64,000 nt of DNA from CAWKCE01 sp032127035 (GTDB lineage Bacteria; Actinomycetota; Actinomycetes; JAHEKZ01). The position numbers and the translations under genes were made by a program. Of the stretch, positions 17,754 to 25,155 are shown piece by piece. A model generated the notes under the pieces. That model saw nothing but the letters and a program-made list of their open reading frames with translations, searched no databases and had not been told where the DNA came from. Location of the stretch: positions 62,001-126,000 of the forward strand of contig CAWKCE010000001.1 in the NCBI GenBank assembly GCA_963848085.1, read 5' to 3'. Within the stretch, counting starts at the first letter, position 1; each line of letters begins with the position of its first letter.

Positions 17754-18986
17754 ATGGCGTTCCATGTGGACTCTGAGGTCGGTCAACTGCGCCAGGTCAT
17801 CGTCCACCGGCCCGGGCTCGAGCTGTCGCGGCTGACCCCCAGCAACGTGCACGAGCTGCTCTTCGACGACGTGATGTGGGCCGAGCGTGCCCGTCTCGAA
17901 CACGACATGTTCGTCGCTCAGCTGCGGGCGCGGGGGGTCACCGTGCACTACTTCAACCGGCTGCTCGGGGAGGCGCTGGGCAGCGACGAGGCACGGGCGT
18001 TCCTGCTCGAGCAGGTGGGCAACGAGCACGCCGTCGGGCCGACGCTCGTCGCGCCGCTCGCCGAGCTTGTGGCGGCCAGCGACCCGCAGGACCTGGCGGA
18101 CTTCATGATCGGTGGGATCCTGAAGAAGGACCTGCCCAGGCCGTCGCAGGCGTCGCTGCTCTGGGAGCACCTGGAAGACGAGGACTTCGTACTGTCCCCG
18201 CTTCCCAACCACCTCTTCCAGCGCGACAACTCGGCTTGGGTCTACGGCGGCGTGTCCGTGAACCCCATGGCCAAACCCGCCCGCAAGCGGGAGACCGTGC
18301 ACTCCCGAATCGTCTACAACTTCCATCCGATGTTCGCCGCCGCTCGAGACGACTTCCGCTTCTACTACGGGAACGACGACCTCCCGCATGAGCCGGCCAC
18401 GTGCGAGGGGGGCGACATCCTGGTCATCGGCAACGGGGCGGTGATGGTGGGGATGGGCGAGCGCACCACCGCCCAGGGCACGGAGATCCTGGCTCGCAAC
18501 TGGTTCGAGCGCAGTGGCGGCGCGGTCACGCGGGTGATCGCCGTCGAGCTGCCGAAGGTGCGGGCGTTCATGCATCTGGACACCGCGATGACGATGATCG
18601 ACCACGATGCGTTCATCACGTACCCGTACCTGCCGGGGCACCTGCGCAGCTTCACGATCACACCGGACAACTCGGTGGACGGGCTCCGCGTCGAGCAGAA
18701 CGACGACCTGTGGCCGGCGGTCGCCGCCGCACTCGACCTCGACCGGGTTCGGGTCCTGTCGGTCACCCAGGACGTTCGCGCCGCCGAGCGCGAGCAGTGG
18801 GACGACGGGAACAACTTCCTCGCCGTCTCGCCGGGGGTGATCGTGGGCTACGAGCGCAACACCACGACCAACCGGTACCTGGCCGACCGGGGCATCGAGG
18901 TCGTGGCGGTGTCCGGCAGCGAGCTCGGACGCGGCCGCGGCGGACCCCGCTGCATGAGCTGCCCGGTGGAGCGCGACCCCGTCTAG
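17754..18986 (+). CDS. arcA: Arginine deiminase
   Basis: A 410-residue arginine deiminase that hydrolyses arginine to citrulline and ammonia in the cytosol, the first step of the arginine dihydrolase pathway. The guanidine-modifying-enzyme fold is recognised from VHRPGLEL, the FQRDNSAWVYGG block with its substrate-binding Asp, the catalytic HLDTAMTMID region and the nucleophile cysteine in GGPRCMSCP (Cys400). GGAGAGG precedes the ATG at 17754. The adjacent permease probably supplies arginine. No arcB (ornithine carbamoyltransferase) or arcC (carbamate kinase) is in the window, so the ATP-yielding half of the pathway is not shown here. Confidence 0.96.
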   Translation: MAFHVDSEVGQLRQVIVHRPGLELSRLTPSNVHELLFDDVMWAERARLEHDMFVAQLRARGVTVHYFNRLLGEALGSDEARAFLLEQVGNEHAVGPTLVAPLAELVAASDPQDLADFMIGGILKKDLPRPSQASLLWEHLEDEDFVLSPLPNHLFQRDNSAWVYGGVSVNPMAKPARKRETVHSRIVYNFHPMFAAARDDFRFYYGNDDLPHEPATCEGGDILVIGNGAVMVGMGERTTAQGTEILARNWFERSGGAVTRVIAVELPKVRAFMHLDTAMTMIDHDAFITYPYLPGHLRSFTITPDNSVDGLRVEQNDDLWPAVAAALDLDRVRVLSVTQDVRAAEREQWDDGNNFLAVSPGVIVGYERNTTTNRYLADRGIEVVAVSGSELGRGRGGPRCMSCPVERDPV

Positions 18987-18987
18987 C

Positions 18988-19080
18988 GCCGAGTGCACGC
19001 GGCCAGTCCGTCGCCGGCACACCGCGCGGCCAGATCCGTCGCCGAGTGCACGCCGCCCGGCCAGAATCCATCGCCGAGTG
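18988..19080. repeat. Imperfect tandem repeats with GCCGAGTGCAC core
   Basis: The core GCCGAGTGCAC occurs at 18988 and 19041, with a degenerate copy (GCCGAGTG) at 19073 and a diverged unit between. Units run about 25-32 bp and share GCCAG(A)TCCGT. The same core occurs as its reverse complement, GTGCACTCGGC, in the array at 19721, on the other side of the SRPBCC gene. This is a small noncoding dispersed repeat of unknown role. Confidence 0.7.
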
Positions 19081-19249
19081 GAACCTGCCAGGCGCCCCGT
19101 GGGTGCCGTGGTCACGCTCGGGGGCGCCTTCGCCCCCTCCGCAGCCGCCCATCCGTGCCACAGTGTGGTGTCGAAATGGCCCTGTCCCGTTCGTCGAACG
19201 AGCGAGGGATCGGATCCGCTCCCCCAGCGACAACCAGTGGAGGTCCACC

Positions 19250-19708
19250 ATGGCAGAGCGCGTCGTCTTCACCACGTCCGTGCAGGTCGCCCGGCCGCCG
19301 GCAGATGTCTTCGCCTACCTGACCGACGTCTCCCGCCACGCCGAGTGGTCCCCGAAGGCGTACCGGGTCGAGGGCATGTCGCCGGGGGATCACGTCGTCA
19401 CAGGCAGCCAGTTCGTCAGCTACGGATGGCTTCCGAACGACAAGGACCACCGCAACGACGTCGAGGCAACCGTGGTCGATGCCCCTGGTCGGCTGGAGCT
19501 CACCAGCATGGAGAGCGGCGAGACGTTCATCAGCACGTTCAACGTGACCGCGTCCGACGGCGGGTCCCAGGTGGACCGCGTGATGGACATGCCGCGCCCC
19601 GGGGGCGCGATGGGTGCGGTGTTCCCCGTCGTGCTCGCGGCGCTGGTGAAGCCCAACGTCAAGAAGGGCATGGGAATGCTCAAGGCGTCGCTGGAGTCAC
19701 CCCGCTGA
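19250..19708 (+). CDS. SRPBCC-family protein
   Basis: A 152-residue soluble protein of the START/Bet v1-like SRPBCC superfamily. The N-terminal pattern VQVARPPADVFAYLTDVSRH followed by WSP is the polyketide-cyclase/dehydrase (Pfam Polyketide_cyc2) signature, and the C-terminal helix ends in KKGMGMLKASLE. Such proteins bind hydrophobic ligands in a helix-grip cavity; the ligand here is unknown. GTGGAGG precedes the ATG at 19250. The gene is framed by inverted arrays of the GTGCACTCGGC repeat and has no functional link to arcA or pckG that I can see. Confidence 0.88.
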   Translation: MAERVVFTTSVQVARPPADVFAYLTDVSRHAEWSPKAYRVEGMSPGDHVVTGSQFVSYGWLPNDKDHRNDVEATVVDAPGRLELTSMESGETFISTFNVTASDGGSQVDRVMDMPRPGGAMGAVFPVVLAALVKPNVKKGMGMLKASLESPR

Positions 19709-19720
19709 GGTGGGCGGGAT

Positions 19721-19795
19721 GTGCACTCGGCGGGCGATCTGCGCCCGCGAGTGTGCACTCGGCGGGCGATTTGCGCCTGCGGGTGTGCACTCGGC
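19721..19795. repeat. 32-bp tandem repeat, GTGCACTCGGC core, 2.3 copies
   Basis: Copies of GTGCACTCGGC start at 19721, 19753 and 19785, a period of 32. Each full unit can fold as GCGGGCG-loop-CGCCCGC; the C-to-T change in the second unit keeps a G-U pair. The array fills the gap between the convergent SRPBCC and pckG genes, ends 2 bp before the pckG stop and may act as a two-way terminator. Confidence 0.75.
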
Positions 19796-19796
19796 G

Positions 19797-21620
19797 TCAG
19801 GAGTCGGCGGCTGCCTCGAGGCGCTCACGCATCGCGGACAGCTGCGAACGCAGCTCCGCCGGCACGTGGCTGCCGAACTTCTCGTAGTACTGCCCGGTCA
19901 GCTCCGCCTCGTCCAGCCACGTCTTCGGCTCCACCGAGAACAGCTCGGCCAGCTGCTCCGGGGCGAGGTCCAGACCGTCCACGTTCAGGTCACCGTCGAC
20001 CGGCAGTAGACCAATCGGGGTCTCACGCGAGTCCGCCGAGCCCTCGAGCCGGCGGATCACCCAGTCGAGCACGCGGCTGTTGTCACCGAAGCCCGGCCAC
20101 AGGAACGAACCGTCGGCTCCCTTGCGGAACCAGTTGACTTGGAAGATGCGCGGCAGCTTGTCGGCGTCGGTCTTGGTCCCGATGCTCAGCCAGTGACCCC
20201 AGTAGTCGGCCATGTTGTAGCCGCAGAACGGCAGCATTGCGAACGGGTCGCGCCGCAACTCGCCGACCGTGCCCTCAGCGGCCGCGGTCTGCTCGCTGGA
20301 GACGGTTGAGCCCAGGAAGACGCCGTGGTTCCAGTCGAACGACTCGTTCACCAGCGGCACGTTCGTGGCGCGCCGGCCGCCAAACAGGATGGCCGAGATG
20401 GGCACCCCGGCCGGGTCCTCCCAGTTGTCTGCGATGGACGGGCACTGCGACGCCGGGGCGGTGAAGCGGGCGTTCGGGTGGGCCGATGGCGCCTGCGAGG
20501 CCGGCGTCCAGTCGTTGCCCTTCCAGTCGATGAGGTGCGCGGGCGGCTCGTCGGTCAGGCCCTCCCACCAGATGTCACCGTCGTCGGTGAGGGCGACGTT
20601 GGTGAAGATGCAGTTGCCCCAGAGCGAGTCCACGGCGTTCTTGTTGGTCGAGTCGCCAGTGCCCGGGGCGACGCCGAAGAACCCGGCCTCCGGGTTGATG
20701 GCATGGAGCCGGCCATCATCGCCGAACCGCATCCACGCGATGTCGTCTCCGACGGTCTCGACCGTCCAGCCCGGAATCGTCGGCTGCAGCATGGCGAGGT
20801 TGGTCTTCCCGCACGCTGACGGGAAGGCCCCGGTGACGTAGTGGGTGTTCCCGGCCGGGGACGTGAGCTTGAGGATGAGCATGTGCTCGGCCAGCCAGCC
20901 CTCGTCGCGCGCCATCGCCGACGCGATACGCAAGGCGAAGCACTTCTTGCCCAGCAGTGCGTTGCCGCCGTAGCCGGAGCCGTAGGACCAGATCTCGCGC
21001 GTCTCCGGGAAGTGGACGATGTACTTGGTGTCGCTGCACGGCCACGCGACGTCAGACTGCCCGGGCTCCAGCGGGGCGCCGACGCTGTGCAGCGCCGGGA
21101 CGAAGTCGCCGTCCTCGCCGATCTCGGCCAAGGCAGCGGTGCCCATGCGCGTCATGATCCGCATGTTGAGCACGACGTACGGCGAGTCGGTGATCTCCAC
21201 CCCGAGCTGGGAGATCGGTGAGCCCAGCGGACCCATCGAGAACGGGACGACGTACATCGTCCGGCCGCGCATCGCGCCCTGGAAGAGGCCGGTGAGGGTG
21301 GCACGCATGGCATCGGGCTCGTGCCAGTTGTTCGTCGGGCCGGCATCCTCCTCGCGCTGCGAGCAGATGAAGGTGCGGTCCTCGACCCGGGCGACGTCGC
21401 TCGGGTTGGACCGCGCCAGGAAGCTGTTGGGACGCAGGTCGTCGTTCAGCCGGATGAACGTGCCGTGCTCGACCATCAGCGCCGACAACCGGTCCCACTC
21501 CTCCTGCGAACCGTCCGACCACTCGACCCGGTCGGGCTGGGTCAGCTCGGCGACCTGAGTGACCCAGTCGATGAGCCGGCGGTTCTGGGTGGGGGTGTCG
21601 GTCAGTCCGGGAATGGTCAT
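19797..21620 (-). CDS. pckG: Phosphoenolpyruvate carboxykinase (GTP)
   Basis: A 607-residue GTP-dependent PEP carboxykinase that converts oxaloacetate and GTP to PEP, CO2 and GDP, the first committed step of gluconeogenesis. The P-loop is seen in GAFPSACGKTNLAM, whose reactive cysteine is typical of the GTP class; metal-binding and oxaloacetate-binding blocks include YGSGYGGNALLGKKCFALR and WEGLTDEPPAHLIDWKGNDW. Length agrees with the family. GAGAGG precedes the ATG. A CRP/GlxR-like palindrome lies about 100 bp upstream, consistent with carbon control known for pck genes in other actinobacteria. Confidence 0.98.
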   Translation of the reverse strand: MTIPGLTDTPTQNRRLIDWVTQVAELTQPDRVEWSDGSQEEWDRLSALMVEHGTFIRLNDDLRPNSFLARSNPSDVARVEDRTFICSQREEDAGPTNNWHEPDAMRATLTGLFQGAMRGRTMYVVPFSMGPLGSPISQLGVEITDSPYVVLNMRIMTRMGTAALAEIGEDGDFVPALHSVGAPLEPGQSDVAWPCSDTKYIVHFPETREIWSYGSGYGGNALLGKKCFALRIASAMARDEGWLAEHMLILKLTSPAGNTHYVTGAFPSACGKTNLAMLQPTIPGWTVETVGDDIAWMRFGDDGRLHAINPEAGFFGVAPGTGDSTNKNAVDSLWGNCIFTNVALTDDGDIWWEGLTDEPPAHLIDWKGNDWTPASQAPSAHPNARFTAPASQCPSIADNWEDPAGVPISAILFGGRRATNVPLVNESFDWNHGVFLGSTVSSEQTAAAEGTVGELRRDPFAMLPFCGYNMADYWGHWLSIGTKTDADKLPRIFQVNWFRKGADGSFLWPGFGDNSRVLDWVIRRLEGSADSRETPIGLLPVDGDLNVDGLDLAPEQLAELFSVEPKTWLDEAELTGQYYEKFGSHVPAELRSQLSAMRERLEAAADS

Positions 21621-21722
21621 GACTACCTCTCCAGCACGGGGGCGAAGGCTTACTGCCAGGGTGCCCTAATTTCGGTGCCGACTCCACGGGGAGCGCGCGA
21701 AAACCGGCCGTACCAGCGAGTT

Positions 21723-21738
21723 TGTGACGAACGGCACA
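21723..21738. promoter_or_regulatory. CRP/GlxR-like site upstream of pckG
   Basis: TGTGA-N6-GCACA is one mismatch from the CRP-family consensus TGTGA-N6-TCACA. It is about 103 bp upstream of the pckG start. A second TTTGTGACG copy lies at 21829. Regulation is inferred by motif only. Confidence 0.5.
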
Positions 21739-21829
21739 TGTGCGAAATTGCGGCCCGCAACCGGGAACTTCGCACGCGGGCCCCCCTCGATGTGCGGTCT
21801 TCGTGGTGGCTACCTGGAATTCCGCACAT
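21738..21829. repeat. Four alternating ATGTGCG-type half-sites upstream of pckG
   Basis: ATGTGCGAAATT at 21738 is mirrored by AATTCCGCACAT at 21818 (11 of 12 match when reversed). Between them are AACTTCGCAC at 21766 (reverse) and ATGTGCGGTCT at 21790 (forward), so orientation alternates. The group lies between pckG and the P450 stop and may be an operator cluster. Confidence 0.45.
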
Positions 21830-23267
21830 TTGTGACGGGAGGCGGCGGGGAGCCGGCCGGCCGGACGTGCGCCGGGAGACCACCCGCGGGTCGGCCGGTG
21901 ACGCCGCGGTGGACCGGGAGGCCCCGCTCGCCGCCGGGCGTCCGCCCACCGCTGGGCCCCCGCGTTCGGACGGCCCGGGAGCCCGGAGCCGCGGGGGTGA
22001 CCGGGGTGACGGCAAACCGCGCCGCCAGCCGGGCCATGAGAACCGTGGCCTCGAGAAGCGCGAAGTCCCGACCAATGCACAGCCGTGGGCCGGAACCGAA
22101 GGGTAGGTAGCTGCGACGGTCGATGTCCTCCCGCCGCGCGCCCAGGAATCGTTCAGGATCGAACCGCTCCGGGTCCGGCCACCGTGCCGGATCCCGGTGC
22201 ACGAGCGACGGGCTGATGATGACGAGCGTCCCCTCGGGGATCCGGTACCCGCCCAGCTCGTCGGCGGCCAGGGCCCGACGACTGATCAGCCACGCGGGCG
22301 GGTACAGCCGCAGCGACTCGTCGATGACCGCCCGGCTGTAGGCCAGGCCGTCGACGTCACCCAGGCTCAGCGGGCGGTCCGGCAGTGCCGCCCCCTCGCT
22401 CGCCACTCGGGCAGCCACCTCCGGCGCCTGCGACAGCAGGTACCAGGTCCAGGTGAGCGTCGTCGCCACCGTCTCGTGACCGGCCACGATCAGCGTCACG
22501 ACCTCGTTGCGGACCTGCTGCGGCGTCACCAGACCGGCCCGCTCGGCCTGCAGCAGCAGGCCCAGGACGTCGTCGCCCCCGGGACGCTCCTGCCGGGCTC
22601 GGACCAGCCGGTCTACCGCGGCGTCCAGCAACGCCAGGCTCCGCCGCAGCCGACGGTTGCCCGGGGTCGGCAGCCACGCCGGGGGCTGGACCGGCAGCTG
22701 GGCACGGGCCACGACGACCTCGAGCGCGACGGCCACCTCCGCCACCAGGCGTACCGCCTCACGGCCGAGGTCGGCCCCGAACAACGTCGTCCCGACGACC
22801 TGCATCGCGGTGCGCATCATGGCCGCGTCGACATCCACCACCGCGTCGGCAGGCAGCCCCGACCACTCGTCCCCGAGCCCCAGTGCCGCGGCGTCCACGC
22901 CGGCCAGGACCCCGCCGAGCGTGTCGCGGTGGAACGCTGGCTGCAGCAGGCGACGCATCGAGCGCCAGGCTTCCCCGTCGGAGGTCAGCAGCCCCTCCCC
23001 GGTCACCAGGGACAACGCGGCGTACTGCACCGTTCGTTTCCCATAGCCCTGATGGTTGGTCTGCAGCACCCGCTGCACGGCATCCGCGTCGGCCACAAGC
23101 ACGACCGGCACCCGGGGGATCGGGAACGCCACCATCGGCCCGTACCGGTCCGCGCAGTCGCCCAGGAACTCGAGGGCGTCCCGCCGGATGGTCCGCATCG
23201 CGCGCACCATGTCGGGGCCTTGCGGACCCGGCACGGCGTCGAACGGCAAGGGGCCCACCGGATCCAC
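21810..23267 (-). CDS. Cytochrome P450
   Basis: A 485-residue soluble heme-thiolate monooxygenase. The heme loop FGSGPRLCIGRDFAL supplies the cysteine ligand, the I-helix oxygen-binding motif is AGHETVATTL, and the K-helix ExxR is ESLRLYPP. The sequence is of the CYP102/CYP4-like type rather than the small CYP105 type. Substrate unknown; fatty-acid or terpene oxidation is common for this group. The C-terminus past the heme domain is long, rich in Gly, Pro and Arg, and ends inside the repeat cluster upstream of pckG; the family-like ending is GRPAGGLPAHVRPAG. No ferredoxin partner is adjacent. Confidence 0.93.
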   Translation of the reverse strand: MDPVGPLPFDAVPGPQGPDMVRAMRTIRRDALEFLGDCADRYGPMVAFPIPRVPVVLVADADAVQRVLQTNHQGYGKRTVQYAALSLVTGEGLLTSDGEAWRSMRRLLQPAFHRDTLGGVLAGVDAAALGLGDEWSGLPADAVVDVDAAMMRTAMQVVGTTLFGADLGREAVRLVAEVAVALEVVVARAQLPVQPPAWLPTPGNRRLRRSLALLDAAVDRLVRARQERPGGDDVLGLLLQAERAGLVTPQQVRNEVVTLIVAGHETVATTLTWTWYLLSQAPEVAARVASEGAALPDRPLSLGDVDGLAYSRAVIDESLRLYPPAWLISRRALAADELGGYRIPEGTLVIISPSLVHRDPARWPDPERFDPERFLGARREDIDRRSYLPFGSGPRLCIGRDFALLEATVLMARLAARFAVTPVTPAAPGSRAVRTRGPSGGRTPGGERGLPVHRGVTGRPAGGLPAHVRPAGSPPPPVTNVRNSR

Positions 23268-23368
23268 GCTATCCGCAGGGGCTGAACCGTCGGCGCGTCG
23301 CTACCGCCCTCCGGAGGTCATGGGGTCCACAGTGGCTCCACGCCCACTTCCCCCGAAGGGTGACCACG

Positions 23369-23701
23369 ATGACGCACCTGGCCCACGCCACCCAGCCCGT
23401 CCACCCTCATGACCATCGAGTCTGGGTGCTGCCGGACAGCCCGCTCGGCCGATGGACCGCCAGCCTGGCCGCCGGAGGGGTCGTCCTTCTCGTCGTCACC
23501 ACGGGGTTGACCGCGGTCGCCGTGGACGGCCCGTGGGGGTTCTACCTGCTGGGCCTGACGCTGTGGGCGGTCGTTCTCGCCGCCGGAGCCGCACTGGTCG
23601 CAGCGGTCACCCTGGTTCGTGACCACGCGCTGTCGCTGGCGCTGGTCGTGCTGCTCGGCGTGGTCGCGGCCGGCGCGGTGGTCCTCGAGCTCACCGCCTG
23701 A
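23369..23701 (+). CDS. Small three-helix membrane protein, unknown
   Basis: A 110-residue protein with a 20-residue N-terminus containing a histidine-rich stretch (HATQPVHPHDHRVW), which might bind metal, followed by three hydrophobic helices (LAAGGVVLLVVTTGLTAV; FYLLGLTLWAVVLAAGAAL; LSLALVVLLGVVAAGAVVL). No family is recognised. The ATG at 23369 has GAAGGG at 8 bases. It is divergent from the P450 gene and convergent with the AMMECR1 gene, ending 10 bp away. Coding character and codon use match the neighbourhood. Confidence 0.65.
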   Translation: MTHLAHATQPVHPHDHRVWVLPDSPLGRWTASLAAGGVVLLVVTTGLTAVAVDGPWGFYLLGLTLWAVVLAAGAALVAAVTLVRDHALSLALVVLLGVVAAGAVVLELTA

Positions 23702-23710
23702 CTGCGCCGT

Positions 23711-24337
23711 TCAGCTGGCGGCCCGTCCCGGACGGGTGCGCTCGAAGTGGTCGACCTGGTACGTCGCCGCCGCCAGCCCCTCAACCCACTCACCGGGTGT
23801 CAGCCCGGCCTTGCGCCAGAGCAGGTCCAAGAAGTCGTCGACGTCGCGCACGTTGGGCCACACCGACGGCAGGAACGTGGCGCGATGACCGTTGGTCACG
23901 ACGAGGAGCCCGTCCTCGCCCGGACGCAGCGCCGACCGCAGCTCGTCCAACGAGGTCACCGACAGCCACTGCAGCGGCCCGAGGACCGACACCTCGACGG
24001 TGAGGTCGGCGAACTCGTCGCTACCCAACGCATGGAACCGCGGGTCGGCGAAGGCCGCGGCCCAGGCGTGCTCGACGACGTCCACGCCGAGCGGTTGGAA
24101 CGGCTCCAGGGTGCCGATGCAGCCGAGCAGGTCGTCGCCTCGGCGCAGCGTCACGAACGACGCGCCCTGCTCGCGGAGCCGCTCCGGAAACCGGTCGACA
24201 TCGACCTTCGGTCGGTCGCCGCTGCGGAGCGTGTGCTCGATCGCAGCCAGCGCCGCGTCCAGGAGCAACTGTCTTTCCGCGGGAGGAATCGCGGGGACTA
24301 CCTGAACACTGGACGAGTGCGATCGCGTCGAGCTCAC
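23711..24337 (-). CDS. AmmeMemoRadiSam system protein A (AMMECR1 domain)
   Basis: A 208-residue AMMECR1-domain protein, third gene of an operon with a MEMO-like protein and a radical SAM enzyme. The family hallmark is the LLGCIGTLEP hexapeptide region at about residue 80, within a domain from residue 20 to the end (ERQLLLDAALAAIE to WVEGLAAATYQVDHFER). The human orthologue AMMECR1 is linked to developmental disease, but its biochemical role is unknown. The ATG overlaps the stop of the MEMO gene by 4 bp, so translation is coupled and stoichiometric expression is likely. Confidence 0.93.
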   Translation of the reverse strand: MSSTRSHSSSVQVVPAIPPAERQLLLDAALAAIEHTLRSGDRPKVDVDRFPERLREQGASFVTLRRGDDLLGCIGTLEPFQPLGVDVVEHAWAAAFADPRFHALGSDEFADLTVEVSVLGPLQWLSVTSLDELRSALRPGEDGLLVVTNGHRATFLPSVWPNVRDVDDFLDLLWRKAGLTPGEWVEGLAAATYQVDHFERTRPGRAAS

Positions 24338-25155
24338 TCGGTCTCCTCCTCGGTCACGACGAACGCTCCGTACCCCACCACCTGGCTACGTGGACCCGCG
24401 GTGTCACCGGAGTTGCGAAGATCGAGCAGGTCGACCGTCCAGCCCCGACGCCGGGCCAACTCCAGCAGACCACGAACCGGCCGGCTTCCGCACGCATCAT
24501 CGTCCTGAATCGCATCGGCGCGCCGCGCCACGATGGCGGCGGCAGTGGCCGCGTCTCGGTAGCGGGCGGTCCGGTAGTCGAGGTAGTGCGACAGGTCGCT
24601 GGAGACCACGAGGATCGTCCGCGGGTCGTCTGCCCACGGCTCCAGGACGTCGGCAACCTCGTTCGGGGCGGCGCGGCCGACGATCACCGGCAGCACGTCG
24701 GTGCCCGGCAGCGTGCGCTGCAGGAACGGCAGCTGGACCTCCAGGCTGTGCTCGGGCTCGTGGGCGACGTCGTCGACCGCCACGCCCGGCTGCTCGAGCA
24801 GACGCTCACGCATCTCCTCGTCCACGGCGATCTCACCCAGCGGTGTGGCGAACGCTCCGGCCGACGGCACGGCCAACCCGTGGACCGGCACGTAGTGGGC
24901 GGGGCCGAGTAGCAGGACGTGTCGCACATCCCGCCGCATCGCGGCGAGCTGGGCATAGGCAACGCCGGCCACCGGGCCGGAGTAGACATAGCCGGCGTGC
25001 GGGACGATGACGGCCCGGATCGAGCGCCCGTTCTGACGCCACCGGCCCTGCGACCCCTCAGCGACGTACGCGTCCACCTGCGACGCGAGCTCATCCGCAT
25101 GCGCGGGGTAGAACGCGCCGGCGACGGCGGCAGACCGGACCCGCAGCGTGCTCAT
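24334..25155 (-). CDS. AmmeMemoRadiSam system protein B (MEMO1 family)
   Basis: A 273-residue MEMO1-family protein related in fold to non-heme-iron extradiol dioxygenases. Conserved metal-ligand-like segments are visible: VVPHAGYVYSGPVAG near residue 50, LLGPAHYVP and VVSSDLSHYLDY, with the conserved cysteine in DDDACGSRPV. Human MEMO1 binds iron or copper; the bacterial protein may do the same. Start at 25155 gives a short N-terminus, MSTLRVRSAAVAGAFYPA, whose AGAFYP motif is typical of the family. It overlaps the radical SAM gene by 4 bp upstream and the AMMECR1 gene by 4 bp downstream. Confidence 0.93.
   Translation of the reverse strand: MSTLRVRSAAVAGAFYPAHADELASQVDAYVAEGSQGRWRQNGRSIRAVIVPHAGYVYSGPVAGVAYAQLAAMRRDVRHVLLLGPAHYVPVHGLAVPSAGAFATPLGEIAVDEEMRERLLEQPGVAVDDVAHEPEHSLEVQLPFLQRTLPGTDVLPVIVGRAAPNEVADVLEPWADDPRTILVVSSDLSHYLDYRTARYRDAATAAAIVARRADAIQDDDACGSRPVRGLLELARRRGWTVDLLDLRNSGDTAGPRSQVVGYGAFVVTEEETE

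Noticed and set aside
17454..19115. Long open frame antisense to arcA
   Set aside because: The plus strand encodes unambiguous arginine deiminase with catalytic residues; the antisense product has no recognisable fold.
18988..19795. CRISPR array at the GTGCACTCGGC repeats
   Set aside because: Units are 25-32 bp but have no unique spacers, the units on the two sides are in opposite orientation, and no cas genes are in the window.
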